Assembly: GCA_009760855.2 (NCBI GenBank)
Contig: WPIO01000230.1
Span: 62,001-126,000, forward strand
Reading direction: 5' to 3'
Source: Cristatella mucedo
Taxonomy: Eukaryota; Bryozoa; Phylactolaemata; Cristatellidae
Length of the DNA stretch: 64,000 nt
Shown one piece after another: positions 11,316-25,939 of this stretch. The position numbers and the translations under genes were made by a program. The notes below the pieces were generated by a model. The model saw only the letters and a program-made list of their open reading frames with translations, was not told the origin of the DNA and ran no database searches. The number at the start of each line of letters is the position of its first letter. The first letter of the stretch is position 1.

Positions 11316-11865
11316 GCGTGTTTTGCACGTCATGTTGAACGCCTGTAGCCCTCTGTCATGGCCGCAGTTGAACGCCTGTAGCCCCTGTCTCCAATCTTAA
11401 ATAGACTTTGCTAAACTGTAAATATAGACTTATCGCGTTAAGCTATGTGCTCTCTAAGCAGCTGCACGTTCCGTCATTGCCGACAAACGCGTCGGCATCG
11501 GTGCCGCTCCCACAAGTTGCGAGCCGTGATTTCCACGCACACAGCTTCGCTGAGCTGCGGTTGAGACGCTGCGCCGCCGCTACGAGCGCCGGAGCAGGAG
11601 CCGATGCACGCGTCTGTTGTTTTCAGCGCCGCCGCGACGAGCAAACCGCGCGTCGGCTGCAGCTGCTCGCGCTATTGGTCTCCTGCAATGGAGGGCGCGC
11701 CGCCGCCGGGCGCACAGCTGTCGGACTCCGGAGACGAGATGGCGCACAGCTCTCTCGTTCTGCAAGCAGCCCGGAGTCTTCTGCTGCGTTTGCGGTTCTG
11801 GGCTACTAAAAACTGTGAAGCTGTGCTTCGTTCAGGTGCTCAGACATAGTCTGTGCACCATAGAC
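11316..11865. other. Unassigned, GC-rich in the middle
   Basis: Spacer of IR2. Open frames at 11580-11810 follow GC-rich composition and carry no recognisable domain. Confidence 0.4.
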
Positions 11866-11866
11866 A

Positions 11867-11927
<61 letters not shown>

Positions 11928-12040
11928 TACGTGTGCGTGTGTGTGTGTGTTTGCGTGTGCGTGTATCTCTAACTCTAACTCCACAAAACCACAAAGACTA
12001 TGTTGTGGTTACGCAAACGAGTACTTTGGGTACTCACAGC
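11866..12040 (-). mobile_element. L2 3' end, antisense, with (GT)n tail
   Basis: The block after the GT run, with TCTCTAACTCTAACTCCAC and a TGTTGTGGTTACGC end, is the reverse complement of the 3' terminus of the L2 copy at 40079-40985, which ends in (CA)n. A closely matching block lies at 22360-22475. The (GT)n run at about 11868-11925 is therefore best read as the LINE's own CA tail. Confidence 0.7.
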
Positions 12041-12944
12041 CTAAGTGACTTCCAGTACGCGTTCTATAGCATCAGACATCAGCAAAGCAAAAGCGTTCGT
12101 CACCAAATGCCTTTAGGCGGAGGAATGGAACAGCTAATTCGCTGTCAATACAGGACCTGGGGACACGACGAGGCTGAAACTGGTGCAGTATTTCAGTTAG
12201 GTACGGAGGAGCCAAGCCGTGGTGGTCTTGTGGGTCAGCGTAAGAACTTTGCTCTGTATCCGTTGATCATCCGGCAGTCATCTTTTAGTAACCTCTTTTA
12301 GTAATGGAGACGCATGGTCAAACCTCTTAGATTTGCAAACCAGCCTTGCATGTTCATAGCCAGCTGCTGTGGCCAGGTGGCGTTTTTGGTAGGCGAGCCA
12401 ATAGGGAGTTAGAATTAGCAAGCCGAGACAGAACTAAGGATCTAGTTATTTGACAATGGCGAACGGCCGCCGGCGATGGCTTGATGCCAACGGCCGCCGC
12501 CACCGCTGGGACTATTTTCTGATGCAAGTGAGCGGTAAATGTTAGATAAGCACCTGCAAATAGACGCCGCCGGCATCCCATGCGACGCACCTGGCGTTGC
12601 ACCGCTCGGCGCGGACAAAGGGAGCGCTGCGTCCGCTTAGTGAACTTCTTAGTGGCTTGATTGCGGTATAAAGGGGAGCGGCCGCAGCCTTTTGTGATAT
12701 ACGCTGGACGAATTTTAAATGAGGCCGAGCCGGTATTTACTATTCGCACGCATGGTGGCGAGCGAGAGACAGGCGACGAGCGGCCAGCGAGCCCAGTGGA
12801 TTTCTATACGGCGGCTTCCGGTACGGCGGCTTGGGCCAGCGAGGCTACACGCACCGCGCCGCCGGTCGCTAGGCCGAGTTACGGTCGCCCCGCGGCACCG
12901 TTTGCTGAAACGGCTCGAGGCTGCGGGCGGGGCTGGTTGGTGGG
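12041..12944. other. Unassigned, GC-rich from 12440
   Basis: Remainder of the IR2 spacer. No domain, splice-supported exon or repeat recognised. Confidence 0.4.
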
Positions 12945-13368
12945 CCGGCCTCGACACGTAGAGCCCAGCTCAGCTCAAATGCTAAGGGTCGTTTCTTTTG
13001 GTTTGGCAATCTGCCAACTAAAGGAGTTCGGCTTACGTATTATTAATTGTAATTATTGCAATTATATATTATTATTATTATTTGCGTTATTAATTATTAT
13101 TTATTTATTATTGGTATGCGATCTTCACTTTTGCAGCAATACTTAAGGACCCGCGATGAATGGCTGTCGGTCGTAATCTGACCGATCTAGCCAGCTGCCG
13201 TTAAAGTATGCATTACGTTCTTAGGAGTTTGGTAGCCTGAAAGGACGAGTCAGGGCCGCACCAGCTGATCGAGCCTAGATCTCGCAGTATAAGAGCGGCC
13301 ACGAATTTCGGAGAGGGACATGCTCTTGGTTGAATTCGCAAGCCATCGGTCGGTGCGAGTACCTCAGA
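12945..13368 (-). repeat. Right arm of smaller inverted repeat IR2
   Basis: Partner of 10880-11315. Its outer end runs directly into the CT-rich minisatellite. Confidence 0.85.
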
Positions 13369-13369
13369 G

Positions 13370-13447
13370 CCCTCTCTTTCTCTTACTCTCTCCTTCTCTC
13401 TACCTCTATCTATGCTCACTGTCTCTGCCTTTGTGTTTGTCTGTTTA

Positions 13448-13479
<32 letters not shown>

Positions 13480-13530
13480 CGCATATCTCTATTTCTCTTT
13501 CTCTCATCCTCTCTATTTATTAATAACTTG
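13370..13530. repeat. CT-rich minisatellite, left part
   Basis: Has the same higher-order pattern as 17290-19260: a CTGTCTCTGCCTTTGTGTTTG block, then GTCTGT repeats, then a (CT)n run. The R2-type element at 13540-17290 appears to split one array. Confidence 0.85.
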
Positions 13531-13539
13531 TCGGGTATA

Positions 13540-16500
13540 TGGTTGGCCTAGGTCTGCCGAGACACGTCTCGGTCGTGATCAGGACCGCGGCCATGAGGCG
13601 GCCAGACCTCAGGTGTCGCGCTCGCTTGCAGGGGCGTCTCATGCCTGACAGGAGTAACCCACCTTACAGGTGCTACCACGGTGGCGTGCCGCGCAGGCGA
13701 GCGCACAGTGTACATGGCCGCCGCGCCTTGGAGGGCGGCGCGACCTAGCCGGACCGGCTGCAGTCGTCCAGCTCCAGCGGGAGCGCTCGCTCGTATGGCC
13801 CGATCCGCCGGGCCAGCTGGCCCCCAAGGGAGGGGAGCTGACTCTGATGGTGCTGCCTCTCTCCGGGGCGTCTCACCTCCATCTACTTCTGGGCCCGAGG
13901 ACGCAGGGGCGATCGTCTGCGGCAGTGAATGTGACTCCTCGTGATCAGCCGGCGCCAGGGGATCCTGTGTCAGCTGTGCTCCGTCCTGTGGGCACTTTGC
14001 GGTGCCCACGAATCACAGCCAGACCCTGGCCGAGCCATCGATAGCGTCCGCTATACAGAGCTTTCTAAGAAGCCTTCGGTGGCGCTGGCTCACCCTGAGG
14101 GCTGCCAGGGTCCGCTCGTTTTCCGGATGCCAGGATACCAGGGAGCCTGCGATGAAGGCGCAGTGCTCCACGTGACGCCCCCTCTGACACGAAGCTCCTC
14201 CACCAGCTCGCTGTATTTGAGGAGCTTCCTCTCCGCCGCCGACTCTAGCGCGAGCTCTCCATCGTCAAACGGGACCGTTACGTTGACCACCACTGTATAG
14301 GCGCCAGTGACAATGACAAGGTCCGGGCGACGTTGCGGGACCGGATCGAGGTCGTGGTGTTGGTCGACCCGAGCGTGTCTCCTCAGTGCCCAGGGCAGCG
14401 CCTCCAGGAGCCGGCTCAGGACCGTGTCGTGCCGTTCCGTGATGGCGACCATCATGCTCGGGCAGTTGTTCAGGACATGCGGCCGCGTCTCGAGCTGATC
14501 GCAGCCCTTGCGGCAGAGGTGCTCTGACTCAGAATCAAACCTGGCCCTGGCAGCAGCCACCTGCAGGAGATCCAGCCTGGCCCGAGAAATAAAGCGCCAA
14601 GCAGCAAAAGTGACACCAAGGCCTGAAAAGAGGAAGTGGGTGTGGTTGCTGTGGCTGTCTTTTGCCATACAGCCAGCCACTTTCCCCTGGTCTAGCCTAG
14701 CGCGCCAATCTGCCGCCCATGTCTTGGCTAGGTCCTGCCTGATGGTGGAGACCATGATGGGAGGCGCGAATTGAGGGCGCTCATGGTCTCCTTCTTTTCA
14801 GTGGAGCTGGATGGTCTCAGCCGTGTACTGAACCCCGACACCTAGGCGTCGGAGCGCCTGGCGGGCCTCCGACCAGAGCGGTATCGAGCCAGTACGCACG
14901 GTATTCTCGAAAGTGCCACCGGACAGGAAGGCAGTTCGGGCCTCGTCAGAGGGTGTTCCTCCGAGCGCCTTGATGGCATCGTCAAGCCCCTCTCTTGCAA
15001 CAGCAGCCACCATCCAGTCCGAGGAAGACTGCATGCGACATGCCTGCGTGGCACGAAGAATGTCCACGTCCTCCGAGAGCGGGAGGAGGCCGAGGCCACC
15101 ACTGAGGCGTGAAGCGCGAAAGAAGCCCACGGTGGCTCTGTCAGGAAGAGAGCAAACCGACCTGCAGAAATCCTTTACCGCTCTGTCGACCGGGACGAGG
15201 AACTTCTTCTGGAGCCACTTCGCACGTCCCAGATACTCCAGTCTGGGCATAAGAAACGTGGGGAGAGCGTCCATCTTCTGCCACGGGGCTAGCAGGGACT
15301 GCTGGAGCAAGGCTATATCCCGGGTGAGGAGGGAGACTGCCGTCTCAACCTCCACCCGAGGGAATGCGAAGCCCTGGGGGGCACCCAGATATAGGTGCGC
15401 CTCCTCGTCGCCCAGCATTGGAACCGGGGAGCAGGCGATGGTGAATGCCAGGCTCTCCGATGCCGCCAGGTGGCGCACCAGCGTCCTGCATTTCTCCGGT
15501 CTGAACTTGGGCACTATGCTCAAGGCCACACGATGTGCTCGATCGAGCTGACGCTGGAGGGAGCTCGTGGAGCCCACAAATATGGCCAGATCATCGGCCA
15601 GAGCGCAAACGGAGATCTTGGCCGAGCCCAGGGCATAACCACGCCTCTCCGATCCAGCCGCTAGCCTTCTGACAAGAGGTTCCATCACCACATCAAAGAG
15701 GATGGGTGAGAGCGGGTCGCCCTGACGGACACCCGCAGCGGCAGGGAACGGATCCAGGGTGGTCGAGCCAACTCTCAGCACAATCGTGGCCCCCCGCATA
15801 GATGTTGCGGACGAAGCCCACAAAGCGCTCCTCCACGCCCAAGTGGGCAAGGGTAGAGTAGAGCGCTTCGTGTGGCACACTGGGGAATGCATTCTGAAGG
15901 TTCAGAAAGGCCCCGCAAAGAGTGCGTTTCCTTCTGGCCGCATCCCTCAGGGCCGACTCGACAAGGAAGGTCTGCTCTAGGCAGCCTTCGCAGCCCGGAA
16001 GACAGCCATTCTGCTGCGGCCGGAAGTTTCCCGGCACCCTAGGGTCAACCTTCTTTTGGATCAGGACCGTGTGGCCCGTTTTCCATGCAGGGAGGGGGGG
16101 GGCGGCGGCACGTCACCAAACTCTAGGCAACCGTTGATGATGGTCGCCAGGAGAGTGGCTTGTGCATCGACCGCCTTGAGGTGCCGGTACTCCAGGCGGC
16201 GCGCCCCCCGGGGGGAGGGCGGATGTTGCTGCTGCCTTCCTCAGCTTCTTCAGCGCCACTTCCGATGGAGAGAGTGGGAGCAAGATGAGAGCTGATGGTG
16301 CGAGGGCTGCTCTCTCGGCGGCGACGTCTTGAGAAGGGCCCGTTGCAGAGACGCTGAGCGTCGATCGGGCGGACCGCGGCCTCTGCCTCCCAAAAGGTCC
16401 GGCACCCGGCAAGGTCCCCAGCGTAGAGCGTCTGGACGGGGTTGAGCACTCAGCAGACCGCTCGCCTTCTGTTGGAGCGGTACATGCGCTGTAGCCGTGC

Positions 16501-17290
16501 CGCTCCCTTCGGGTTCCAGCCTCGTCCGGGAGGACGGGGAGGCCGTACAGCGCCCAGCGGAGTCCCGCTCGAGCTCTCCCTCCGAGCGGCGGGGCTGCAC
16601 AGCTTTCTCCTGAGCTCTATCTGACGCCTGCCCAGGATCGACCATTCGGCCAACATCCGGTCAACGAGGGCGCAGAAGAGGGTCCAGTCTCTCGCCGCGA
16701 TAGCATTGGCAAAGGACTGGGTCCATCTCAGAACAAAGGAGGCCGGGAAGTTTGCGTCCGGGCACCTCCTTCTTCTTCGTCAGCCCGCTCGTCCTCTTCC
16801 TCTACCTGAAGCCTAGGATCCGGCATTTCTAGGCGGGTTTTTCTTGCCCCCGGCAGAACCTGGCCGGCCCCACCTGGGGCTTGCTCCTGTTCTCTGGCTT
16901 TGGCTTGACTCTGCTTGCGGAGCCTGCACGGAGGCCGCGGCCAGAGATTCAGAGAAGCCAGTCTCTTCGACATTGATTAGAGGGGGCAGCTCGGGGGGGG
17001 CCACCAGCAAGTATTCAGCCTGCGGTTCCAGCCCGAGGGGCGTCCTCACTGTCCAGCGAGTCCTCACTGTCCTGCGAGCCGAGCCGAGCAAGCAAGGAAG
17101 CGCCCACGACGAGCGCCGGCCCCTCTTCCGGGCTAGCGGTCGGCTGGGTGACTTGCCTGAAGCTGGCCGCAAAGCCTCGCAGGAGCTCAGAAACCTGTGG
17201 ACCATGATGGAAGAGGGAGGGAGCCTGGGTGACAATAAGGGGTTGGGAGAGAGGGGTGTCGAGAGGGGCAAGGAGTGGGAGGGTCGCCTC
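13540..17290 (-). mobile_element. R2/NeSL-type non-LTR retrotransposon, degenerate but near complete
   Basis: A GC-rich block of about 3.75 kb, unlike its flanks, that reads on the minus strand. It contains in order an N-terminal Ser/Pro/Arg-rich region (about 17270-16450), a NRRRAV motif near 16465, a reverse transcriptase (about 16105-15100), a zinc-knuckle plus restriction-like endonuclease region (about 14560-14100), and a 3' untranslated part to about 13545. R2-group elements have one ORF with exactly this domain order and usually insert at a fixed site. Both ends of this one abut the same CT-rich minisatellite. End coordinates are approximate, and no target duplication could be defined. 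Confidence 0.8.
14090..16105 (-). pseudogene. R2/NeSL-type ORF: reverse transcriptase and restriction-like endonuclease, disrupted
   Basis: The RT begins with WKTGHTVLIQKK and GNFRPQQNGCLPGCEGC. Motif A reads FLNLQNAFPSVPH, where the metal-binding Asp is expected at the Asn of FLN. Motif B is GVRQGDPLSPILFD and motif C is ALADDLAIF, with both Asp residues intact. The C-terminal part has a CRKGCDQLETRPHVLNNC zinc knuckle (C-x3-C, H-x4-C) and a restriction-like endonuclease core RPDLV, then VVVNVTVPFDD, where an Asp is expected at the Asn, followed by KLLKY. A frameshift maps to a run of six C (15790-15795) and could be an assembly error. A single TGA at 14798-14800 separates RT from endonuclease in one frame. 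Clade assignment within the R2 group is uncertain. Confidence 0.82.
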
Positions 17291-19260
<1,970 letters not shown>

Positions 19261-19484
19261 GCAGCGTGAATGTTTCATTTTGCATTTTTGTAAGTTCCGA
19301 ATCTTTTATTGATTCTAGTACTTACGACTGACATACGGACTCAAGCGCAGCATATTTAATGGTCATAGTGGAAGCTGACGTTTTCTTAGGGTGCGATTCA
19401 AAGTATTATCATAGATTTTAATACCCTTTGGCGTAAAGAGATTTAGCAAATGAATTTTTGAAAAAGATTATTGCTAAGACAGTT
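19261..19484. other. Unassigned
   Basis: No feature recognised between the minisatellite and the L2 fragment. Confidence 0.4.
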
Positions 19485-19761
19485 TAGTAGCATTGAAAAG
19501 AATGAAGTGTCAACAATATTTCTCTATGTATTTAGGCAGTATCTCTCCATGGAAACTGCTTTCCTCCATATAACCAATGATATTCTTGGCAGCTACGATG
19601 ATGGCAACGTTGCAGCCCAAGCCATGTTTGACCTACCAGCTGCGTTTGACACTATTGATCCCGATGTCCTACCATTGCACGATTGAGAATAGCGATCGGT
19701 CTGGCAGACGAAAGGCAGCACTATGTTTCAAGACGCACTTTTCCACTCTTTTTCAACAGAT
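19485..19761 (+). mobile_element. L2-clade LINE, reverse-transcriptase fragment
   Basis: Encodes METAFLHITNDIL, then GNVAAQAMFDLPAAFDTIDP, matching [14 protein letters not shown]...[10 protein letters not shown] of the longer copy at 24440-24560 (RT motif A). It is interrupted downstream and joined to the 19762-20105 repeat. Confidence 0.8.
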
Positions 19762-20105
19762 GCCTGTGGTGATTGCATCTCATCCAGATGACCGGTCAGT
19801 TGCTTAGTTCCACGAGTGTTCTTTCTCAATTCTTTGCTGTTCTCTATTTATTCTGAGCCCTGGGAAAAGGGATTCAGGACGGGAGACGTAGCCGGGGTGG
19901 CAAAAGGGGCAAAGGGCAAAGGGCAAAGGTTCACTCATTCTACTACAGAGAGTGACAGTGACCTGATCTGTTCCCGATTCTAATGCCATCAATCGTTTCC
20001 AAAGACGGGTGAAAAAATAATTATCTATCTAAATTTGATAAGCAGCCGTGTAGGGCGTTTCTAATAGTATTTGTGTATATTATTCTTAATTAAGATTTTC
20101 ACATA
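19762..20105 (+). repeat. Direct repeat copy 2 (copy 1 at 7134-7475)
   Basis: See 7134-7475. Ends in a (TA)n run. Confidence 0.8.
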
Positions 20106-20118
20106 TATATATATATAA

Positions 20119-20175
<57 letters not shown>

Positions 20176-20182
20176 ATATTTA

Positions 20183-20220
<38 letters not shown>
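20106..20220. repeat. (TA)n with (GT)n microsatellite
   Basis: Two TA runs separated by a TGTGTG block. Confidence 0.95.
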
Positions 20221-20225
<5 letters not shown>

Positions 20226-20868
20226 CTTAACGGCAGTCTTTACCGCTGGGATTGTAGATTTTATTTCTAAGATGTGCATGTTTTTTCTTGTTTTAGGGGC
20301 TTCGCATAAGCCACAGAAATTGAGCCCACGACCTCGGCCTTCAAATGCAGTTACCCCACCTCCTCTGTTCAAGGCTAGCTCCTCAACTACTGGGTCAAAC
20401 CTAGGTGCATCTCTAGCACCCTGACACGCACTCAAAACTACGCGATCTCTGTGATCGAGCGTGTTGCTTTTGAGCATCACGCAAAATACAGCCTCTAACA
20501 ACACCGGATCTCTACGTCTTGTACTGCCCTTTCTTCACCGATCGAGCTAATACTAATAATAACATACTGCCTTGGCATTATGTTGCCTACCATCCTTGCT
20601 CGAGCTCTGACGGGGCTCATGTGCACTAGTGGCTGCCTGCCTGCGTTCAGGCAGAGATAACTAAGATCTCTGCATAGCCATATGTCGTAGCGGCGTCGCT
20701 GGACAGTGCTGAAAAAAGGTGCGAAGCGATTTGACGTTGCATTCGTCTCGCACTTGTACGTGCACGTTTATCCACAATCTCATCAAGCAAAGTATGCACG
20801 ATTTAAATGAAATAAGTATTACATGCAACAAGTATAATGTCATCATTATCCAAACCATTGTCTGTTAC

Positions 20869-20908
<40 letters not shown>

Positions 20909-22165
20909 ATACATATTTATATATATATATATATATATATATAAGCGCAGCACTCGATCTGAATGTTTGTTGTATACATTTCATGACTATTATTATATTG
21001 CGATCATCTGCTTTCAAATCCTGGCTTTGCCAAGTTTGCATATTTTGACTGACCAATGGTTCTTATTCCTGCGTGCGTTTCCCGATCGAACGAATCAACG
21101 AATTTACTAAATTATCCTATCTCTAAATTATTAATTCTTTTACATTTCTTTTATATTCTTTTATATTTCTTTTATATTTTATAAAATCTTTTATATCATC
21201 ATTATCCTATCTAAATTATCCTATACATTATAATTTTAAATTAAATTTAATTTTACATTAAATGTGTTGAGTGACGTGCCGTTAAAGGCAAGAAAGTAAA
21301 TATGAGTTACAATTGTAACACATTTGTATTTGAATGGATAATACATCGTACCTGTATTCAACGTCTTTCTAGGCACTTTACGCACATGCTGTAAAAGAAG
21401 TAGGATCAATTGCTTAGTGGAAACCTGCACAATCTAGACAAGCATAACTTAATTCAATTTGCACAGTGTCAACAGGGTAGGATGACCTCTCTTGATTGCA
21501 GGTAGGAAACCAACCGAGATTTTTATAGAGAAACACTCTTAAGAAGTCACTGGATCTTCGTAGCGAGCTGTGGCTCGATGGATTATGCGTCGGCTGCCGG
21601 TAATGCTGACATTCGTACTGATGACGTTCGGTGACAATGACTCGTCGTCTCTCTTTATCTAATTTCTCTCTGACTCTCTTGCTTTCTCCATCTCTCTTGC
21701 TCTCTTCACTCACCTCCCTCTCATTCACTGTCGCTTTCTCTCTCTCCTTCTCTCTCTCTTTCTCTCCCTCTCTTTCTCTATCTTTCTCTTTCACTATATC
21801 ACCATCTCTCTCTTTGTCTGACCGGGTGAAACTCATATGCGTGAAGTTAGTGGGCGATATGTAAAAGTTAGAGCTAGTTTATTGTCAATTAAAATGTACG
21901 AGTACAATGAATAATTTATTGTCGGTAACATTCTTTAAGATTCTGACGCTAAAAAGCCATTCTTGATAGAAAAAATCTGCCTATCTCATGAGCCAGAACG
22001 ACAGAGTACTTTATCTAGAGAAGAGTATAATGTCACGGTCGGTTAGCCTGCGTGACTGGGCTGACGCCGGAGAAAGACGACGCCGGTGAAACGAGTGGCA
22101 GCGACACATGTAATGGGAAGCCTCCGCATATGCTGCCTTAAGTATTTATGCACACACACACAAAC
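20221..22165. other. Unassigned; simple repeats only
   Basis: Holds (TA)n/(GT)n at 20868-20942, AT-rich TTTTATAT repeats at 21130-21200 and a CT-rich stretch at 21645-21825. No exon or known transposon recognised. Confidence 0.5.
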
Positions 22166-22265
22166 ACATGTAAATATATATATATATATATATATGTGTA
22201 TAATAATATATATGTGTATAATATATAATATATATATAATATATATATATAATATAATATATATG

Positions 22266-22299
<34 letters not shown>

Positions 22300-22475
22300 A
22301 GTGCGTGTGTGTGTGTGAGTGCGTGTGAGTGCGTGCGCGCGCGTGTGTGTGTGTGTGTATGAGTACGTGTGCGTGTGTGTGTGTTTTTGTGTGCGTGTAT
22401 CTCTAACTCTAACTCCACAAAACCACAAAGACTATGTTGTGGTTACGCAAACGAGTACTTTGGGTACTCACAGCA
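22166..22475 (-). mobile_element. TA/GT microsatellite and antisense L2 3' end
   Basis: 22360-22475 closely matches 11930-12040 and is the reverse complement of the L2 terminus; the GT run at 22263-22385 is its CA tail. Confidence 0.7.
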
Positions 22476-22589
22476 CTTCCTCCCGGCGCTAAAGAGCGGC
22501 CTCGGGCGACTCCTAGCGTGGTGTGGACCTTTACTTGATTTCTCCGTAATACCTTCGGGTATTCCGCTGCTATCTTCGCTGTGACTATT

Positions 22590-25403
22590 TATGAGCTGTC
22601 CTCGGATATGCTACACAAAACAGGACCTGCTTAGCATAAGATGCGATGTCGCCATTAGTCGATACCTACCGGCGGGCCTTCTCCGGCGGGTCAGTGAGAA
22701 CCTACCTGCATCCTGCGTTCGCCCCATCAACAGCTCGGCTATCAAACCTACGACTCGTAAGTTTAAAGCGCTAAATAGTACTTGTTGCGGTAGTAGCCCA
22801 CCCGCTGTAGCCCAGCACGTTGTGAAACGTCGTCCCACGGCCGTTACCAAGGTCCAATTCAAATTCGAAGAGCCAGCGTCCGCCGGGCCGGACGCAAACG
22901 GTAGAGAATACGAGCCACTTCATCGCCGTCGCCCAGTTGTTGGACAGCCTCTTAAATTCCACCTACTAAATGTCCACTCGCTAAAAACCAAGGGGTTACT
23001 TATCCGCGATCAGGTGGTCCAGGAGAAGCTAGATGCATTTCTGCTTACCGAAACCTGGATGACGCCTTGTTCCAGTAGCTGTATTTCCAAGACCACCCCA
23101 CCCACCCGGGTTCTCATTCTATCAGTCCATGCGTTCTGACAAGGTTGGTGGCGGGGTTGCAATTGTTGTTCGCGAATCGTTTGGCTATAAAATGTGCAGT
23201 TTCTCGCATGGGTCATCGTTTGAATCGGTTGCTATCAGGTCTTCATCAAAGACAATGCCTCTCACCGTTGTGATATACCGGCCTCCTTCTGGCTGTCTAA
23301 ACTTGTTTATAGAGGAGTTTTCAGAGTTCCTCGCTAAAATATTTGTGTGTGACAGGCCGCTACTGATTGTAGGAGACTTCAATATTCACGTTGACAACCC
23401 TAGCAACAGCCAGGTCCGCTCATTTCTTGACTATCTGGAGAATTTTGGTTTGGCCCAACACGTTAATCATAGCACCCACGTCGGTGGCCACATTCTAGAT
23501 CTGCCAAACGACGTAACTTACAAAGCATTGACATGGACAAGTTCATGAAATCTGTTTGTGATGCAGGCCTTCTTGATCTGCACTCAGACTCGACCGGCAG
23601 CCTCGATGCCCTCACTGATGCGATGAACATGACACTCAGGAGTGTTCTTGACAAGCATGCTCCCGTTCGCTCTATCCGTGTTCAAAGTCGTCGAGATTGC
23701 TTTCAATTTACAAAAAACTCCTTCAGATGCGCCGTTTTCAGCGCAGGCTGGAACGTCGTTTCAAGAAATCGGGGTCTGAGTCAGACCTAGTCAATTTTAA
23801 AGACTTCCTTAATGTTTACACACGAAAGCCTAAAAAAGCCAGGGCTTCTTTTTTTATTAGAAAACTGAATTCCTGCCAGTCGGACACTAAACAGATTTAT
23901 AAGACAGTAAACCATTTACTGGCCAATGCTGTCAGGTCTGACTCCCCAGATATTAAGGGCTCAGCCGAAAAGTTTTCAGCCGTCTTTACTGAAAAAATTG
24001 TGCACATTCGTGCCTCCATTAAGCCCCCTCCGACCAAAGCAATCGCCGTTCCTCATCCTGTGACCTTTTTTAAAAGGTTCTCTGATGTTTCTGCCTGTGA
24101 TGTGGCTGCCTTAATAAGGTCTAGCAAAGAGAGCTCGTCTCCTGAAGACCCTATACCTTCATCTCTGTGGTCTTCACTTGCAGACCAACTTAGCCCTGCC
24201 AAAACCAAAATTTTAATGCTTCTTTGGGAAAAGGGGTCGTCCCCAAGTCCTTCAAATCGGCAATCGTTAGACCTATTCTTAAAAAGCCTGGATTAGACAC
24301 AGAGGTCCTAGCAAACTATTGTCCAGTTTCCCTTCTTCCATTCTTATCTAAGATTCTTGAAAAAATTGTTGCTAAGCAGCTAGTTGAACATATTGAAAAT
24401 AATGGAATGTCAGAAACATTTCAATCAGGTTTCAAGAGGCAGCGCTCTACCGAAACTGCTCTCCTCCGTGTTAACAATGACATTCTACGTGGCAACGACG
24501 ACGGGAATGTCACTGTCCTAGCTCTGCTACATCTGTCTGCTGCCTTCGACACCATTGATCACGAAGTTCTGCTTGAACGACTGAGAACAACGATCGGTCT
24601 GGCAGACGAAGCACTGGCGTGGTTTAAATCATACTTGTCAGATCGTGTTCAATCCGTGTCGTGTGGGGGTCAGGTCTCAGACATGAGAAGTGTCACATGT
24701 GGAGTCCCTCAAGGGTCTGTACTTGGTCCCTTGCTGTTCTCCGTTTATACACAACCTCTGGGAAAAGTGATTAAGGCCCATAGAATAGGATATCACTTCT
24801 ATGCTGACAATACTCAGTTGTATTTGTCATTTAAACCGTCGGAATCTGCTGCAGCAACTGAGAAACTGCATGCTTGCCTTGCCGATATTCGATCCTGGAT
24901 GTCGGAAAACTTCCTGAAATTAAATGACGATAAAACCGAACTGCTTCTCATAGGACACCCTAAGCGTGTGGCTGGATTAAAAGGCTTTGCTGTTCTAATA
25001 GGTGATGCTATTGTGCGACCGTCACCACGTGCTCGTAATCTAGGTGTCGTGTTCGACAGCTGCCTCAATTTCAAAAGCTTCATTCAGAAGACTGCCTCTA
25101 CAGCTAGCCATCACACCTGATCCCCATCCAAGATTAGAAGCTGTCTCCCACAGTGGCTTGTAAAAAATTTAACTAGCTCTTTAGTTCTGTCTCGGCTTGA
25201 TTATTGTAATTCCCTTTTGGCTGGGCTACCAAAGAAAGCTATTATGCCACTACAGCGGACTATGAATATGGCTGCAAGGCTGGTCTTCAAGTCCCAGCGG
25301 TTTGAGCACGTGTCACCTTTGCTGGAAGAGCTAGGATGGTTGCCCGTTGAGCAAAGGATACAGAGCAAAGTTCTTACGCTGACCCACAAGGCCCGCCACG
25401 GCT
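22590..25403 (+). pseudogene. L2-clade LINE, near-complete ORF2 remnant (endonuclease and reverse transcriptase)
   Basis: Endonuclease pieces: FHLLNVHSLKTKG (about 22960), FLLTETWM, VIYRPPSG and GDFNIHVDNPSNS (about 23380). The reverse transcriptase at 24224-25120 has [58 protein letters not shown] and [11 protein letters not shown]. The normally invariant YADD is YADN. At least four frameshifts lie between 22590 and 24300, and TGA at about 25119 stands where the copy at 40266 has CGA (Arg). The element stops at 25403 within the KARHG segment, exactly where the right arm of IR1 begins; the missing 3' part is seen complete at 40554-40985. The typical order and motifs place it in the L2 clade. 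It is not active. Confidence 0.9.
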
Positions 25404-25708
25404 TCGCTTAAGCTTGTTAAATATGCTTAACTTTAAGTTTAACTTTCAAGAGTGCCACACTGTCCAAAACGCTTGAGGCGAATACGTGCAAAGCTTTCAA
25501 CAAGAAGGCTGAAAACCCGTCAGTCTAGCTGTCTGTATTCACCGATCGAGACCTCTCCGAGTTGGCGAGCAGAGTATTCGCCGGCCTGTTAATTTGTTTT
25601 GATTCTGACAGGCGAGACGTCAGTGCTTGAGTGAACGGATAATGGCTCTGGCTTTTCCAATATTCAAGGTATGGACTTTCGGGAGGAAGTTTTGTAAACT
25701 GGCTAGAC

Positions 25709-25939
25709 CAGTGGTTCTCAACCTGTGGTTCGCGACTCCTTTAGCGGTCGAGCGACCCTTTCACAGTGTTCGCTCGACCTCGACCTCGACCTTTCACGTG
25801 GGACGCCTACGGCCGTTGGAAAACACGCGTTTCTACATTTCGCACGCAATAACTTTAACAATATCTTTTTAGTTAAGGTCGCCCCAACATGAGGAAGCAT
25901 TTTAATGGGTCATTGCATTAGGAAGTTTGAGAACCACTG
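25709..25939 (-). mobile_element. SPIN-like non-autonomous hAT element, right copy
   Basis: Inverted partner of 10136-10365, with the same CAGTGGTTCTCAA ends and about the same length. It differs by a few substitutions. Confidence 0.88.

Noticed and set aside
20300-20400. Possible tRNA-derived SINE (GAGCCCACGACCTCGG)
   Set aside because: Only a short B-box-like string; no convincing A box, tail or second copy in the window.
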